This document shows positions 7,842 through 16,365 of a stretch of 64,000 nucleotides of DNA, one piece after another. Source of the DNA: JAGNHN01 sp964590645. GTDB lineage: Bacteria > Bacteroidota > Bacteroidia > Bacteroidales > JAGNHN01. A program made the translations under genes and the position numbers. The notes beneath the pieces are model-generated. The model searched no databases. It was not told the origin of the DNA and saw nothing but the letters and a program-made list of their open reading frames with translations. Each line of letters begins with the position of its first letter. Within the stretch, counting starts at the first letter, position 1. Where the stretch lies: NCBI GenBank assembly GCA_964590645.1, contig CAZPYJ010000018.1:16261-80260 (forward strand), in the 5' to 3' direction.

Positions 7842-8207
7842 ATGAGGACAATCCATCGTTTCTGGCACCTGCTGCTCCCAATGGCCTTTTTTGCCGCTAT
7901 TTTTATTTTTCCTGCCTGCGAAGAAGAAGGCGGAGATATGGAAGCCGTCATTCGGGTGCGGTATCTTGGAGACACCGCCAGGGCGGTTCCCGGAGCCCTT
8001 GTGGTATTATCGAAGAATGATATCCTCGAGGACGGGCACACGGATGAAAAGGGCGAATTTTCACACGTCTTTCAGCTGGAAGCCATCCTGGATGTGATTG
8101 CCACCAAAGATACAGGAGACACCACCCCCGTTCACCTGAGCGGTTCCTCCATCATTCGCCTTCAACCGGGCAAAACCGTTTACCGCACCGTCTACCTGGG
8201 CCAATAG
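7842..8207 (+). CDS. Small lipoprotein with carboxypeptidase-regulatory-like fold
   Basis: Predicted 121 residues. The N-terminus has a hydrophobic stretch ending in a probable lipobox cysteine (IFPAC, Cys26), followed by an acidic EEEGGD segment; acidic residues right after the lipid cysteine often mark surface-exposed lipoproteins in Bacteroidota. The rest (about 38-115) looks like a small beta-sandwich with an AVPGALVVL strand and a HTDEKGEFSH turn, the pattern of carboxypeptidase regulatory-like domains. No enzymatic residues are seen and the function is unknown. It is followed by 123 bases without a gene. Confidence 0.72.
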   Translation: MRTIHRFWHLLLPMAFFAAIFIFPACEEEGGDMEAVIRVRYLGDTARAVPGALVVLSKNDILEDGHTDEKGEFSHVFQLEAILDVIATKDTGDTTPVHLSGSSIIRLQPGKTVYRTVYLGQ

Positions 8208-8330
8208 TTGCCCATCAATGATCTGCATTGCCGCTTTGATCCCCCTGCGGCCGGAATGTCGCATTTTTCCAATTCCAGGCCCTGCCCTTGCCGCAATTTT
8301 GCCGGGTCAACCAATTAAACCTTTTGAAAA

Positions 8331-8690
8331 ATGAAAAAACTGATTTCCTGGGTAGAGATACCCGCCAACAACTTCGGGCGTGCCACGGCCTTTTACGAAA
8401 ACCTGCTGCAACTTAAACTGGAGGTTTTTGAAAGTGAAACCGAGAAGATGGCCTGCTTTCCCGGTGGCGAAGGAGCCATCTCACAAGCACCCGGATTTGC
8501 TCCGGGCCAGGACGGCGTGATGGTCAGCTTCAATGTGAGCGATGAGATCCAAAGCAGCCTGCGAAGAGTGGAAGAACAGGGTGGAAAGGTATTGATCCCA
8601 AAAACAAAGATCGAAGCAGAAGGCCGGGGGTACTTTGCTGTTTTCATTGACTGTGAAGGGAATAAGGTCGGACTCTACGGAGCGCACTGA
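8331..8690 (+). CDS. VOC-family (glyoxalase/bleomycin-resistance-like) protein
   Basis: Predicted 119 residues, one VOC module with two beta-alpha-beta-beta-beta halves. The opening EIPANNFGRATAFYENLL and closing GYFAVFIDCEGNKVGLY segments are characteristic; the late Glu/Asp and His positions could bind a metal, but the substrate is unknown. Members include glyoxalase I, dioxygenases and antibiotic-binding proteins, so no reaction should be assigned. It is a single-gene unit closed by a clear terminator just before the AraC regulator. Confidence 0.85.
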   Translation: MKKLISWVEIPANNFGRATAFYENLLQLKLEVFESETEKMACFPGGEGAISQAPGFAPGQDGVMVSFNVSDEIQSSLRRVEEQGGKVLIPKTKIEAEGRGYFAVFIDCEGNKVGLYGAH

Positions 8691-8707
8691 TTTGTTCCGG
8701 AACAGAG

Positions 8708-8738
8708 GAGGCCGGGGAGGGTTCCCGGCCTCTTTCTT
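8708..8738 (+). terminator. Rho-independent terminator after the VOC gene
   Basis: A perfect 9-bp stem GAGGCCGGG / CCCGGCCTC (8708-8716 with 8724-8732) and a 7-base loop is followed by a T-rich tract (TTTCTTCTTTT). It starts 17 bases after the VOC stop codon. Confidence 0.85.
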
Positions 8739-8752
8739 CTTTTGCTATTCTG

Positions 8753-8760
8753 TATTTTTG
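8753..8760 (+). promoter_or_regulatory. Bacteroidota -7 promoter box for the AraC-type gene
   Basis: TATTTTTG matches TAnnTTTG and ends 17 bases before the ATG at 8778. It immediately follows the VOC terminator. Confidence 0.6.
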
Positions 8761-8777
8761 CACACCATATCTCCCCT

Positions 8778-9587
8778 ATGGCCTACCTGATTGCAAAACC
8801 TTCTCCCGCGCTGGCTCCTTATGTAAGGCACTACTGGGCTTTGGATCATTGTCATCAGGCAGGACAATGTCATACCCAACGCATTGTCCCCAGCGGATTG
8901 CCTGAGCTGATCTTTTACTTTTCCGGTCCTCCGGCCTGTACCCTGGAAAACCGGCGTATGCCTGCTTCGGCCGTTCTATCCGGGCAGACCGAATCGTGGT
9001 ACGAGCTGGTGATACGGGGAAGACTCTCCCTGTTTTCCATTCTCTTTGAGCCGGCGGGTTTATCGCGTTTTATCGATCTTCCCATCCGCGAGCTGTTAAA
9101 CTGCAGCATCCCCCTGCGCTTTGTGCTGGCACAGCAGGCGGATGATCTGGAGGACAGGCTTTATGCTGCAGGTGATTTCGGGAAAAGGGTGGCGGTGGCA
9201 GAGCATTTCCTGATGGAACGCATTAAAAAGCGGGATGCTCCTTATGCCTGGAATCGCATCGGTTCCGGCCTGGCGCAAATCCGTCAGGAAGGGGGACTGG
9301 TTTCTGTGAACAGCCTGGCGGATAGGGCCTGTTACAGCCGGAAGCAATTTGAAAGGAAGTTCAGCGATTTTACCGGAGCCAGCCCCAAGCAATTCCTGCG
9401 TATCATCCGCTTCCAGCACAGCATCCACACCAAAGCCCGCCATCCGGAGATGAGCCTGACCGCACTAAGCTACGCCTGCGGTTATTATGACCAGGCCCAT
9501 ATGGTGAATGAGTTTAAGCAGCTGAGTGGAATGACACCGGGGAACTTTTTTGCCAGCGGGGAACTGCTCTCCGACTACTTTGCCTGA
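8778..9587 (+). CDS. AraC-family transcriptional regulator
   Basis: Predicted 269 residues from ATG 8778; the frame opens earlier, but that part contains the promoter. The N-terminal half (about 1-150) resembles the DUF6597-type ligand-binding domain: YVRHYWALD at the start, then GLPELIFYFSG and FEPAGLSRF segments. The C-terminal 100 residues are the double helix-turn-helix of AraC proteins, with SLADRACYSRKQFERKF (first HTH) and a second HTH through ALSYACGYYDQAHMVNEFK ending in SGMTPGNFF. The effector is unknown and no obvious target is adjacent. Its 3' end overlaps the convergent tdk gene by 13 bases. Confidence 0.88.
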   Translation: MAYLIAKPSPALAPYVRHYWALDHCHQAGQCHTQRIVPSGLPELIFYFSGPPACTLENRRMPASAVLSGQTESWYELVIRGRLSLFSILFEPAGLSRFIDLPIRELLNCSIPLRFVLAQQADDLEDRLYAAGDFGKRVAVAEHFLMERIKKRDAPYAWNRIGSGLAQIRQEGGLVSVNSLADRACYSRKQFERKFSDFTGASPKQFLRIIRFQHSIHTKARHPEMSLTALSYACGYYDQAHMVNEFKQLSGMTPGNFFASGELLSDYFA

Positions 9588-10171
9588 GCCCCTGCCTGCA
9601 TTGCTTTATTGAAACAGCGGCGACATAAGGGTTCATAGCTTTCCTTCTCTCCCAGCATTACCAGCTCTTTTGCGGGCACAATACGGTGTGAGTAATGCGC
9701 CAGCTGCCCGCAACGCATACAAATGGCGTGCACCTTGGTAATATACTCGGCGGCGCTGAGCAATTGGGGCATAGGGCCAAAGGGTTTGCCCCGGAAGTCC
9801 ATATCCAGCCCGGCAACGATTACCCGGATGCCTTTGTCGGCCAGGATCCGGCAAACCCCCGGAAGCTCGTCTCCGAAAAACTGTGCTTCATCAATGGCCA
9901 CTACATCGGCATCCCCCACCATCAGCAGGATCTGGGAGGCATTCTCTACGGCGGTGGATGGAATGGCATTGGCATCGTGCGATACCACCTGGTCTTCCGC
10001 ATAACGCTTATCCAGCAATGGCTTGAATATCTCTACCTTCTGCCGGGCAATGCTGGCCCGCTTCAAACGCCGGATCAGCTCCTCGGTTTTCCCCGAGAAC
10101 ATTGAGCCGCAAATGACTTCTATCCAGCCACCTCCGGCTGATTCCGTGATCTGTCTTTCCAGGAACTGCAT
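9575..10171 (-). CDS. tdk: Thymidine kinase
   Basis: Predicted 198 residues from ATG 10171 (the frame extends upstream to 10258, but the added 29 residues do not resemble the family). The P-loop is GSMFSGKTEE near residue 24, the Asp-Glu-Ala-Gln-Phe (DEAQF) block follows, and a structural zinc site is formed by CMRCG and CRRCF in the C-terminal lasso region. The enzyme phosphorylates thymidine to dTMP in the salvage pathway. It is transcribed convergently with the AraC regulator (13-base overlap of coding ends) and divergently from porZ. Confidence 0.95.
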   Translation of the reverse strand: MQFLERQITESAGGGWIEVICGSMFSGKTEELIRRLKRASIARQKVEIFKPLLDKRYAEDQVVSHDANAIPSTAVENASQILLMVGDADVVAIDEAQFFGDELPGVCRILADKGIRVIVAGLDMDFRGKPFGPMPQLLSAAEYITKVHAICMRCGQLAHYSHRIVPAKELVMLGEKESYEPLCRRCFNKAMQAGAQAK

Positions 10172-10275
10172 TGAAACGGTAAAATTAGGGAATTTGAAGC
10201 CAGCTTTACAAAGCAAATCTGCCTGGCAATAAAAGCCTGCAAAAGCAGTTTGCCGCATTTATTTTCAAGCCTTCG

Positions 10276-10283
10276 TACCTTTG
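10276..10283 (+). promoter_or_regulatory. Bacteroidota -7 promoter box immediately before porZ
   Basis: TACCTTTG matches TAnnTTTG and ends only 5 bases before the ATG at 10289, so transcription would begin at or next to the start codon, giving a leaderless or nearly leaderless mRNA. Confidence 0.55.
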
Positions 10284-10288
10284 TCGCT

Positions 10289-12637
10289 ATGAGTATAATC
10301 CGAACCCTGGTTGTTTGCCTGATCTCCCTTTTTGTATATCCCACCCTGGCCCAGGGTGTGGGAATCGGTCACTGGCGCGATCACCTGCCGTACAACAATG
10401 TGATCTCCCTGGCCGAAGCCGGGACCATCATTTATGCTGCTACACCCTACTCGCTCTATTACTGGGACGATGCTGACGGATCCATCAACCGGCTCGGAAA
10501 AGTGGAGGGATTGAGCGATTTCGGCATCGCTGCCATCGATTACAGCAAGGAAAACAAAACACTCTTCATTGCATACAACAATGCCAACATCGACCTGCTG
10601 CGCAATGGGCGCATTATCAATATCCCCGACATCAAACGAAAACCCATACTTGGAAACAAGGTCATTCGCAATGTGACCCTGGAAGGACCCTTCGCCTACC
10701 TGAGCTGCGGGTTTGGAATTGTAGTGGTTGATGTCCAACGCAGCGAGATCAAAGACACCTGGTATATAGGGGCAGAAGGGGATTTTGTGGATGTGTACGA
10801 CATCATTTTTAACGAAGAAAGCATTTTTGCTGCCACCACAGAAGGCATATACACGGCATCGCGTACCCATCCTAACCTGGCCAATTTTGAAGCCTGGACG
10901 CGCGACACCCAACTCCCGGATCCCAATGCCGCCTTCAATACCCTGGTTTTTTTCGATGGGAAACTGCACGCCAACAACGCCAACCCGGTGTACAATACCG
11001 ATACGGTATTTGTGCGTGACCCCCTGGATGGAAGCTGGTCGAAAATGCCCGCAGAAGGCAATGCAGGAAAACACAAGCTCAGGGTATTCAACGACAAACT
11101 CTATGTGGTGAACAATGGGGATGTAACCATATACAATCCCGGCTACCAGGTGGACGGGAGAATATACCAGTACAATCAACCCGATTCCCTCATTATCCCT
11201 GCCCCTGTGGATGTCCTCAGGGATAAAAACGGATATGACTGGATTGCCGATGCGATGAGCGGCCTGGTGCGTACCGAGAACATCTGGGGCAATGCCATCA
11301 TCCGGCCGGATGGCCCGCGAAGCAATAAGGTGTTCGAAATGTCCATCGTAGATCACAGTCTGTGGGTAGCTCCGGGCGGCCGCAATCTGCAGTGGAGCAA
11401 TATATTTACCCCTGGGGCCCTCTACAGTTTTACCGATGAAAACTGGTCCAGCTTCGACAGAAATAACCTGCCCGTCTTTGACGAAGTCAGGGATGTCCTG
11501 AGTGTGACCGTGGATCCCAATGAGCGGACGCGTGTGTTTGCAGGCAGTTGGGGGTTTGGCTTGTTCGAATTCAGAAACAATCAGCTCTATGCCCGCTATG
11601 ATGCCTCCAATACTCCTTTACAGGCTCCCCCGCAATTGCAGGACAAAGAGATCAGGATTGGCGGAATGGCCTGGGACCGGAACCGCAACTTGTGGATGAG
11701 TACCTCCGATGCCACCAACCTGCTCAACGTACTGACAAACAATGGGGAATGGTTTTCCTATTACCTGGGAAACCTGACTTTCGGGGCTTCGCAGACAGAA
11801 GTGGGTAAGGTAGTGATCGATGATTTTGGGCAGAAATGGGTAATGATGCGCGGAAGTAAGATTCTTGTTTTCAACGACAACAATACCCTGAGCAAACTCA
11901 CCGATGACCAGGCCCGGATCCTGGGAGCAGGCATCGGGCAGGGAAACATCCCGGGCAGCCGTGTTTTCAGTATGGCCAGAGACAGGGACGGCGAGATATG
12001 GATCGGTACGGATGAGGGCGTAGCGGTATTTTATGCCCCGGGCAATGTCTTTTCAGGATTTGATTTCGATGCCCAGAAGATCCTCGTGGAAGTGGGTGGG
12101 TATGTGCAGTATCTGCTGGAAGAGGAAACCGTGACCGCCATTGCTGTGGATGGTGCCAACCGGAAATGGTTCGGTACCGACCGGGCGGGTGTCTTCCTGA
12201 TGTCGCCTGACGGGACGCAGCAAATCCACCATTTTACGGAAGAAAACAGTCCGCTGCTTTCCAACACCATCACCGACATTGCCATCAATCACGAAACCGG
12301 AGAAGTATTCATCGGAACGGCCCTGGGATTGATCTCATTCAAGTCGTCAGCCACTCAGGGAGGCATCAGCAATAACAAGGTCTATGCCTACCCCAATCCC
12401 GTGCACCCGGGCTATAGCGGTCCCATCGCCATCAAAGGCCTGGTTACCGATGCGGATGTAAAGATTACCAATATCGCCGGAGAACTGGTGTATGCGACCC
12501 GCGCGGAAGGGGGACAGGCGGTATGGAATGGACGCAACTTCAACGGACAAAGAGCCTCCACAGGAGTGTACCTGGTGTTTATCTCCAACGATGACGGATC
12601 GGAAACCATCGTTACCAAAGTCCTCTTCATCCAATAA
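10289..12637 (+). CDS. porZ: PorZ-like two-propeller T9SS component
   Basis: Predicted 782 residues with a signal peptide (about 1-21, ending in TLAQ). The body carries beta-propeller repeats like those of two-component regulator propeller proteins: an opening HWRDHLPYNNVISLAE segment, GKVEGLSDFGIAAIDY, and later repeats such as DRDGEIWIGTDEGVAVF. The last about 85 residues are a T9SS type A tail: AYPNPVHPG, ITNIAGELVY, GVYLVFIS, VTKVLFIQ. In Porphyromonas gingivalis PorZ is an outer-membrane-surface part of the attachment complex that presents anionic LPS to the sortase PorU. Order, length and tail agree with PorZ orthologs, but a generic propeller protein is not fully excluded. recO follows after 22 bases, so the two are probably co-transcribed. 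Confidence 0.8.
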   Translation: MSIIRTLVVCLISLFVYPTLAQGVGIGHWRDHLPYNNVISLAEAGTIIYAATPYSLYYWDDADGSINRLGKVEGLSDFGIAAIDYSKENKTLFIAYNNANIDLLRNGRIINIPDIKRKPILGNKVIRNVTLEGPFAYLSCGFGIVVVDVQRSEIKDTWYIGAEGDFVDVYDIIFNEESIFAATTEGIYTASRTHPNLANFEAWTRDTQLPDPNAAFNTLVFFDGKLHANNANPVYNTDTVFVRDPLDGSWSKMPAEGNAGKHKLRVFNDKLYVVNNGDVTIYNPGYQVDGRIYQYNQPDSLIIPAPVDVLRDKNGYDWIADAMSGLVRTENIWGNAIIRPDGPRSNKVFEMSIVDHSLWVAPGGRNLQWSNIFTPGALYSFTDENWSSFDRNNLPVFDEVRDVLSVTVDPNERTRVFAGSWGFGLFEFRNNQLYARYDASNTPLQAPPQLQDKEIRIGGMAWDRNRNLWMSTSDATNLLNVLTNNGEWFSYYLGNLTFGASQTEVGKVVIDDFGQKWVMMRGSKILVFNDNNTLSKLTDDQARILGAGIGQGNIPGSRVFSMARDRDGEIWIGTDEGVAVFYAPGNVFSGFDFDAQKILVEVGGYVQYLLEEETVTAIAVDGANRKWFGTDRAGVFLMSPDGTQQIHHFTEENSPLLSNTITDIAINHETGEVFIGTALGLISFKSSATQGGISNNKVYAYPNPVHPGYSGPIAIKGLVTDADVKITNIAGELVYATRAEGGQAVWNGRNFNGQRASTGVYLVFISNDDGSETIVTKVLFIQ

Positions 12638-12659
12638 AAAAAAAGGCTTAACCCCTCCA

Positions 12660-13385
12660 ATGCTTCTCAAAACCCGCGGTATCGTCCTTCATCGCCTCCG
12701 CTATTCGGAAAGCAGCCTGATCGTCAAGGTATATACGGAAGCACTGGGCCTCAGGTCATATATGCTGAAAGGTATTCTGGGCAAAACCCGTGGAAAGAGT
12801 GCCGGGCTGTATAGCGGCTTGTCTCTGCTCGAGCTTGTCGTATATGAGCAAAAACGGGCGGGATTGCAGCGCATCAGGGAGGCCCGCCTGGCTCATCATC
12901 CGCAATTCATCCCCTTTGATCCGGCACGCCAGGCTATACAGCTTTTCCTGAATGAGATATTGTTGAAATGCCTGCGTGAAGAAGCCGCCAATCCTTCCCT
13001 CTTCACCTTTTTATGGGATCAGCTGCTGTGCCTGGATACAGAAAGCAATCCCGGGGCTTCCTTCCACCTCTATTTTCTCCTCTTGCTGAGCCGACACCTG
13101 GGATTTGGCCCCGACAGCAGGCATCAGGAAGGACTGGTATTCAGTCTTAAGGAAGGCGGATTCAGGCCGTCCGACAGTCAGGATGACAGCCTGCTGAACC
13201 CGCAACTGAGTGAGGCACTGTACCAGCTGATGAGCAGGGGCGCCTCCTGTCCAATGGGCCAGCAAACCCGAAGACAGCTGCTTCAGGCCCTCCTGGATTA
13301 TTACCGCCATCACCAGGAAGGCCTGGGCGAATTTCAATCCAATGCTGTGCTGGCTGCCCTTTTTCAACCCACGGAAAAACCCTGA
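12660..13385 (+). CDS. recO: DNA repair protein RecO
   Basis: Predicted 241 residues from ATG 12660. The N-terminal OB-fold shows KTRGIVLHRLRYSESSLIVKVYTE and the GKTRGKSAGLYSGLSLLELVVY segment typical of RecO; the remaining helical domain matches in length. RecO works with RecR and RecF to load RecA on SSB-coated gaps. The Cys4 zinc motif found in some bacterial RecO proteins is not apparent, as in other Bacteroidota members. It lies just downstream of porZ on the same strand. The frame continues upstream inside porZ, but that part reads as a shadow of the propeller gene. Confidence 0.88.
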   Translation: MLLKTRGIVLHRLRYSESSLIVKVYTEALGLRSYMLKGILGKTRGKSAGLYSGLSLLELVVYEQKRAGLQRIREARLAHHPQFIPFDPARQAIQLFLNEILLKCLREEAANPSLFTFLWDQLLCLDTESNPGASFHLYFLLLLSRHLGFGPDSRHQEGLVFSLKEGGFRPSDSQDDSLLNPQLSEALYQLMSRGASCPMGQQTRRQLLQALLDYYRHHQEGLGEFQSNAVLAALFQPTEKP

Positions 13386-13440
13386 GAACACCCTCTGTTA
13401 AGCACTCCGCTTCCGGCTTAAACCAAGCCTGGCCATTTAC

Positions 13441-13448
13441 TATCTTTG
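13441..13448 (+). promoter_or_regulatory. Bacteroidota -7 promoter box for lysS
   Basis: TATCTTTG matches TAnnTTTG and ends 15 bases before the ATG at 13464. Confidence 0.6.
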
Positions 13449-13463
13449 CAAAAATTTGGAACA

Positions 13464-15188
13464 ATGCATCTGGAATTAAGCGAACAGGAACAGATTCGCC
13501 GGGAGGCCCTGCAACAACTCCGGGAATTGGGAATCGACCCGTATCCTCCCCAGGGATGGAAGGTCAGTCATCAGGCCAAAGAAATCCTGCTGGGGTTTGA
13601 AAAGGATGAAAGCACGTTTTCCAGTGTCTCCCTGGCCGGTCGCATAATGGGACGGCGCATTATGGGAGCCGCCTCATTCGTGGAGCTGCAAGACAGCAGC
13701 GGCCGTATCCAGCTCTACCTGAAACGCGATATTCTATGCCCTGAAGAAGACAAGTCGCTGTATAATACCGTATTCAAAAAGCTGACTGACATCGGAGACA
13801 TCATCGGGGTGAAAGGCCGGGTATTTCGCACCCAGATGGGAGAAATCAGCGTGGAAGTCAGCGAACTGTGCCTGCTGAGTAAATCCCTGCGGCCCCTGCC
13901 GGTGGTGAAAGAAAAAGACGGCAAGACCTGGGACGCCTTTACCGACCCCGACCAGCGCTATCGCCAGCGCTACCTCGACCTGATCGTGAATCCGGAGGTC
14001 AGAAAGACTTTTGTGCAACGCACCCTGATGGTGAATACAATGCGCGCTTTCCTGAATGAGCGCGGATACCTTGAAGTGGAAACGCCTATCCTGCAGCCCC
14101 TATACGGAGGCGCAGCAGCCCGCCCGTTCAAAACCCACCACAACACCCTCGATATGACGCTCTACCTGCGCATTGCCAATGAGCTCTACCTGAAGAGGCT
14201 GATCGTGGGAGGCTTCGATGGAGTCTATGAGTTTTCCAAAGATTTCCGCAATGAGGGGATGAGCCGCTTCCATAATCCGGAATTCACCCAGGTGGAACTC
14301 TACGTGGCCTACAAAGATTATGAATGGATGATGGCCCTGACGGAGGAAATGGTGGAAAAGGTCGCCCTGGCAATGCACGGCAGCACACAGGTAAAGGTGG
14401 GTGAGCACCTCATCGACTTCAAGCGTCCCTGGAAAAGGTTTACGATGTATGAAGCCATCCGGCACTACACCGGGATTGATATTTCAGAGATGGATGAGGA
14501 TGCCCTGCGCCAGACTGCGGAAAAACTGAATGTGCCTACCGACCCCTCAATGGGAAAAGGCAAGCTGATCGATGAGATTTTCGGGGAATGCTGCGAAGCC
14601 CACCTGATCCAACCCACTTTCATCACGGATTATCCGGTGGAAATGTCACCCCTGGCAAAGAAACACCGCCACAAGGAAGGTTTGGTGGAGCGTTTTGAAG
14701 CCATCTGCAACGGGAAGGAAATCTGCAATTCCTTTACAGAGCTGAACGACCCCCTGGATCAAAGGAAGCGCTTTGAAGACCAGCTTGAGCTGGGGAAAAG
14801 GGGAGACGACGAGTCGATGGTGCTGGATGAAGATTTTCTGCGCGCCCTGGAATATGGGATGCCCCCCACAGCAGGTTTGGGCATAGGCATCGATCGCCTG
14901 GCGATGATTATGACCAATGCCCCCTCCATCCAGGATGTGCTGCTTTTCCCACAGATGCGCCCGGAGCATAAACCCCGGTTGGATGCCGACAGGGTTTTCA
15001 CGGAAGCAGGGATCCCTGAAGAATGGATACCCCTGATCCGCAAGGCCGGATTCCAAACCCTGGACAATCTGAGAAAAGAAGAACCCGCATCCCTTATGAA
15101 CAAACTGAACGGCTTGCGGAAGAAGTTGAAAATGGACTTTCCTGCCCTGCAGCCCGATCAGGTGACAGCCTGGATGCAGATTGCCTAA
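13464..15188 (+). CDS. lysS: Lysine-tRNA ligase (class II)
   Basis: Predicted 574 residues. An N-terminal OB-fold anticodon-binding domain (about 55-165) precedes the class II core: motif 2 is FRNEGMSRFHNPEFTQVE and motif 3 GLGIGIDRLAMIM, with the ETPILQP segment of motif 1. After the core (about residue 495 on) there is a C-terminal extension of about 75 residues (PRLDADRVF onward, helix-rich, ending in VTAWMQIA) that is common in Bacteroidota LysRS but absent from E. coli LysS. Start chosen at ATG 13464; the six upstream in-frame codons begin inside the promoter box. Confidence 0.97.
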   Translation: MHLELSEQEQIRREALQQLRELGIDPYPPQGWKVSHQAKEILLGFEKDESTFSSVSLAGRIMGRRIMGAASFVELQDSSGRIQLYLKRDILCPEEDKSLYNTVFKKLTDIGDIIGVKGRVFRTQMGEISVEVSELCLLSKSLRPLPVVKEKDGKTWDAFTDPDQRYRQRYLDLIVNPEVRKTFVQRTLMVNTMRAFLNERGYLEVETPILQPLYGGAAARPFKTHHNTLDMTLYLRIANELYLKRLIVGGFDGVYEFSKDFRNEGMSRFHNPEFTQVELYVAYKDYEWMMALTEEMVEKVALAMHGSTQVKVGEHLIDFKRPWKRFTMYEAIRHYTGIDISEMDEDALRQTAEKLNVPTDPSMGKGKLIDEIFGECCEAHLIQPTFITDYPVEMSPLAKKHRHKEGLVERFEAICNGKEICNSFTELNDPLDQRKRFEDQLELGKRGDDESMVLDEDFLRALEYGMPPTAGLGIGIDRLAMIMTNAPSIQDVLLFPQMRPEHKPRLDADRVFTEAGIPEEWIPLIRKAGFQTLDNLRKEEPASLMNKLNGLRKKLKMDFPALQPDQVTAWMQIA

Positions 15189-15270
15189 AACAAGAGGTCA
15201 GGCGTATTGCCTTTTCATTAAGATTCAGGCACAGTTTTGGATCAATCCGGGACGAATTGCCATCAATGCT

Positions 15271-15278
15271 TATATTTG
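15271..15278 (+). promoter_or_regulatory. Bacteroidota -7 promoter box for the TPR gene
   Basis: TATATTTG matches TAnnTTTG, 36 bases before the ATG at 15315; no well-spaced -33 TTTG is evident. Confidence 0.5.
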
Positions 15279-15314
15279 TGGCCTTGAGAAAGAAATCCTT
15301 AACCTAAATTTTAA

Positions 15315-16295
15315 ATGATGAAAAAAACGGCCAAGCTGATCACTTTGACCTTAAGCCTTATTGCTTTACTTGCTTTTGGAAGCCTGAATGCCCAAAGCCT
15401 GGACGAAGCCGGGATACTGTTTAACCAGGGGGTGGAACAAATGAAAGCCGAACAATTTGAACAGGCGATCACCACTTTTGAAGCTACCGTAGCCATTTGC
15501 GACCAATTGGGTGCTGAGGGAAGCGAGCTGAAGGAGAGGGCAATACAACAGATCCCTGACCTGCATTACCGCCTCGGACTGGCACTATACAGAGAAAAGA
15601 AAATCCAGGAATCCATTGTTCGCCTGGAGCAGGCCGCCGAAGTATCAAAAGAGCTTGGAGATGAGAGTACCCTGGCCAAAGCCCAAAAACTGCTTCCTCA
15701 ACTGATTTATGCCGTGGGAATGGCTGAATATAAAAAGGACAACTTCGAGGCGGCTTTGGATAAAATGGATGCCGCCCTCACTTATGATGAAACCTATGCC
15801 AAGGCTTACCTCGGCAAGGCATTGATCTTAAACAAACAGGATAATGCGGACGAAATGCAGCTCAGCTTGCAGAAAGCCATTGCCTTTGGGGAAGAGGACG
15901 GAGATTCGAAAACCGTGGCCTCTGCCAGGGAGATCGGGTACAAAGGTTTTCTGGTTCGCGGACAGAAAGCCCTGCAAGGGAATAATTTTGCAGAGGCAGA
16001 ATCATACCTTGGCCTGGCTGCTTCTTACAATGACACCGAAGCCAACCTGCATTATCTGCTTGCTGTCACCTACAACAAGCTGCAAAAGTGGGAGCTGGCC
16101 CGGGATGAGGCCGCCAAGGCGGTGGAAATGGAGGAAAGCCCGGATAAGCAGGCTGCTGCCTGGTTTGAGTTGGGTACCGCCTATGAAAAGCTGGGAGATA
16201 ACGGCAATGCCTGTGATGCCTACTCAAAAGCACTTACCGGCCCCAATGGTGCTGCTGCCAAGTACCAGCGCGAAGAAGTGTTGAAGTGCCCCTGA
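15315..16295 (+). CDS. Secreted tetratricopeptide-repeat protein
   Basis: Predicted 326 residues with a signal peptide (hydrophobic about 8-24, ending LNAQS). The mature part is built of TPR-like helical pairs, for example GVEQMKAEQFEQAITTFEATVAIC, YRLGLALYREKKIQESIVRLEQA and GTAYEKLGDNGNACDAYSKAL, so a periplasmic protein-binding scaffold is likely. It has its own promoter after lysS and a hairpin terminator afterwards. Two start codons in a row (15315 and 15318) make the first residue uncertain. No partner is indicated by the neighbours. Confidence 0.82.
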   Translation: MMKKTAKLITLTLSLIALLAFGSLNAQSLDEAGILFNQGVEQMKAEQFEQAITTFEATVAICDQLGAEGSELKERAIQQIPDLHYRLGLALYREKKIQESIVRLEQAAEVSKELGDESTLAKAQKLLPQLIYAVGMAEYKKDNFEAALDKMDAALTYDETYAKAYLGKALILNKQDNADEMQLSLQKAIAFGEEDGDSKTVASAREIGYKGFLVRGQKALQGNNFAEAESYLGLAASYNDTEANLHYLLAVTYNKLQKWELARDEAAKAVEMEESPDKQAAAWFELGTAYEKLGDNGNACDAYSKALTGPNGAAAKYQREEVLKCP

Positions 16296-16334
16296 TTGGG
16301 GAGAGTGATATTTGATTGGAACAACCTTCCTGTC

Positions 16335-16365
16335 AGCCTCCGGGCCGGGAAGGCTTTTCTTTTCA
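16335..16365 (+). terminator. Probable terminator between the TPR gene and the convergent phosphatase gene
   Basis: AGCCT (16335-16339) pairs with AGGCT (16351-16355) around a GC-rich centre, followed by TTTTCTTTTC. It lies 40 bases after the TPR stop and ends at the last base of the convergent phosphatase gene. Confidence 0.55.

Noticed and set aside
10265..11356. Long minus-strand open frame within the porZ gene
   Set aside because: No family resemblance, reads opposite to the propeller coding frame and is explained by its codon composition.
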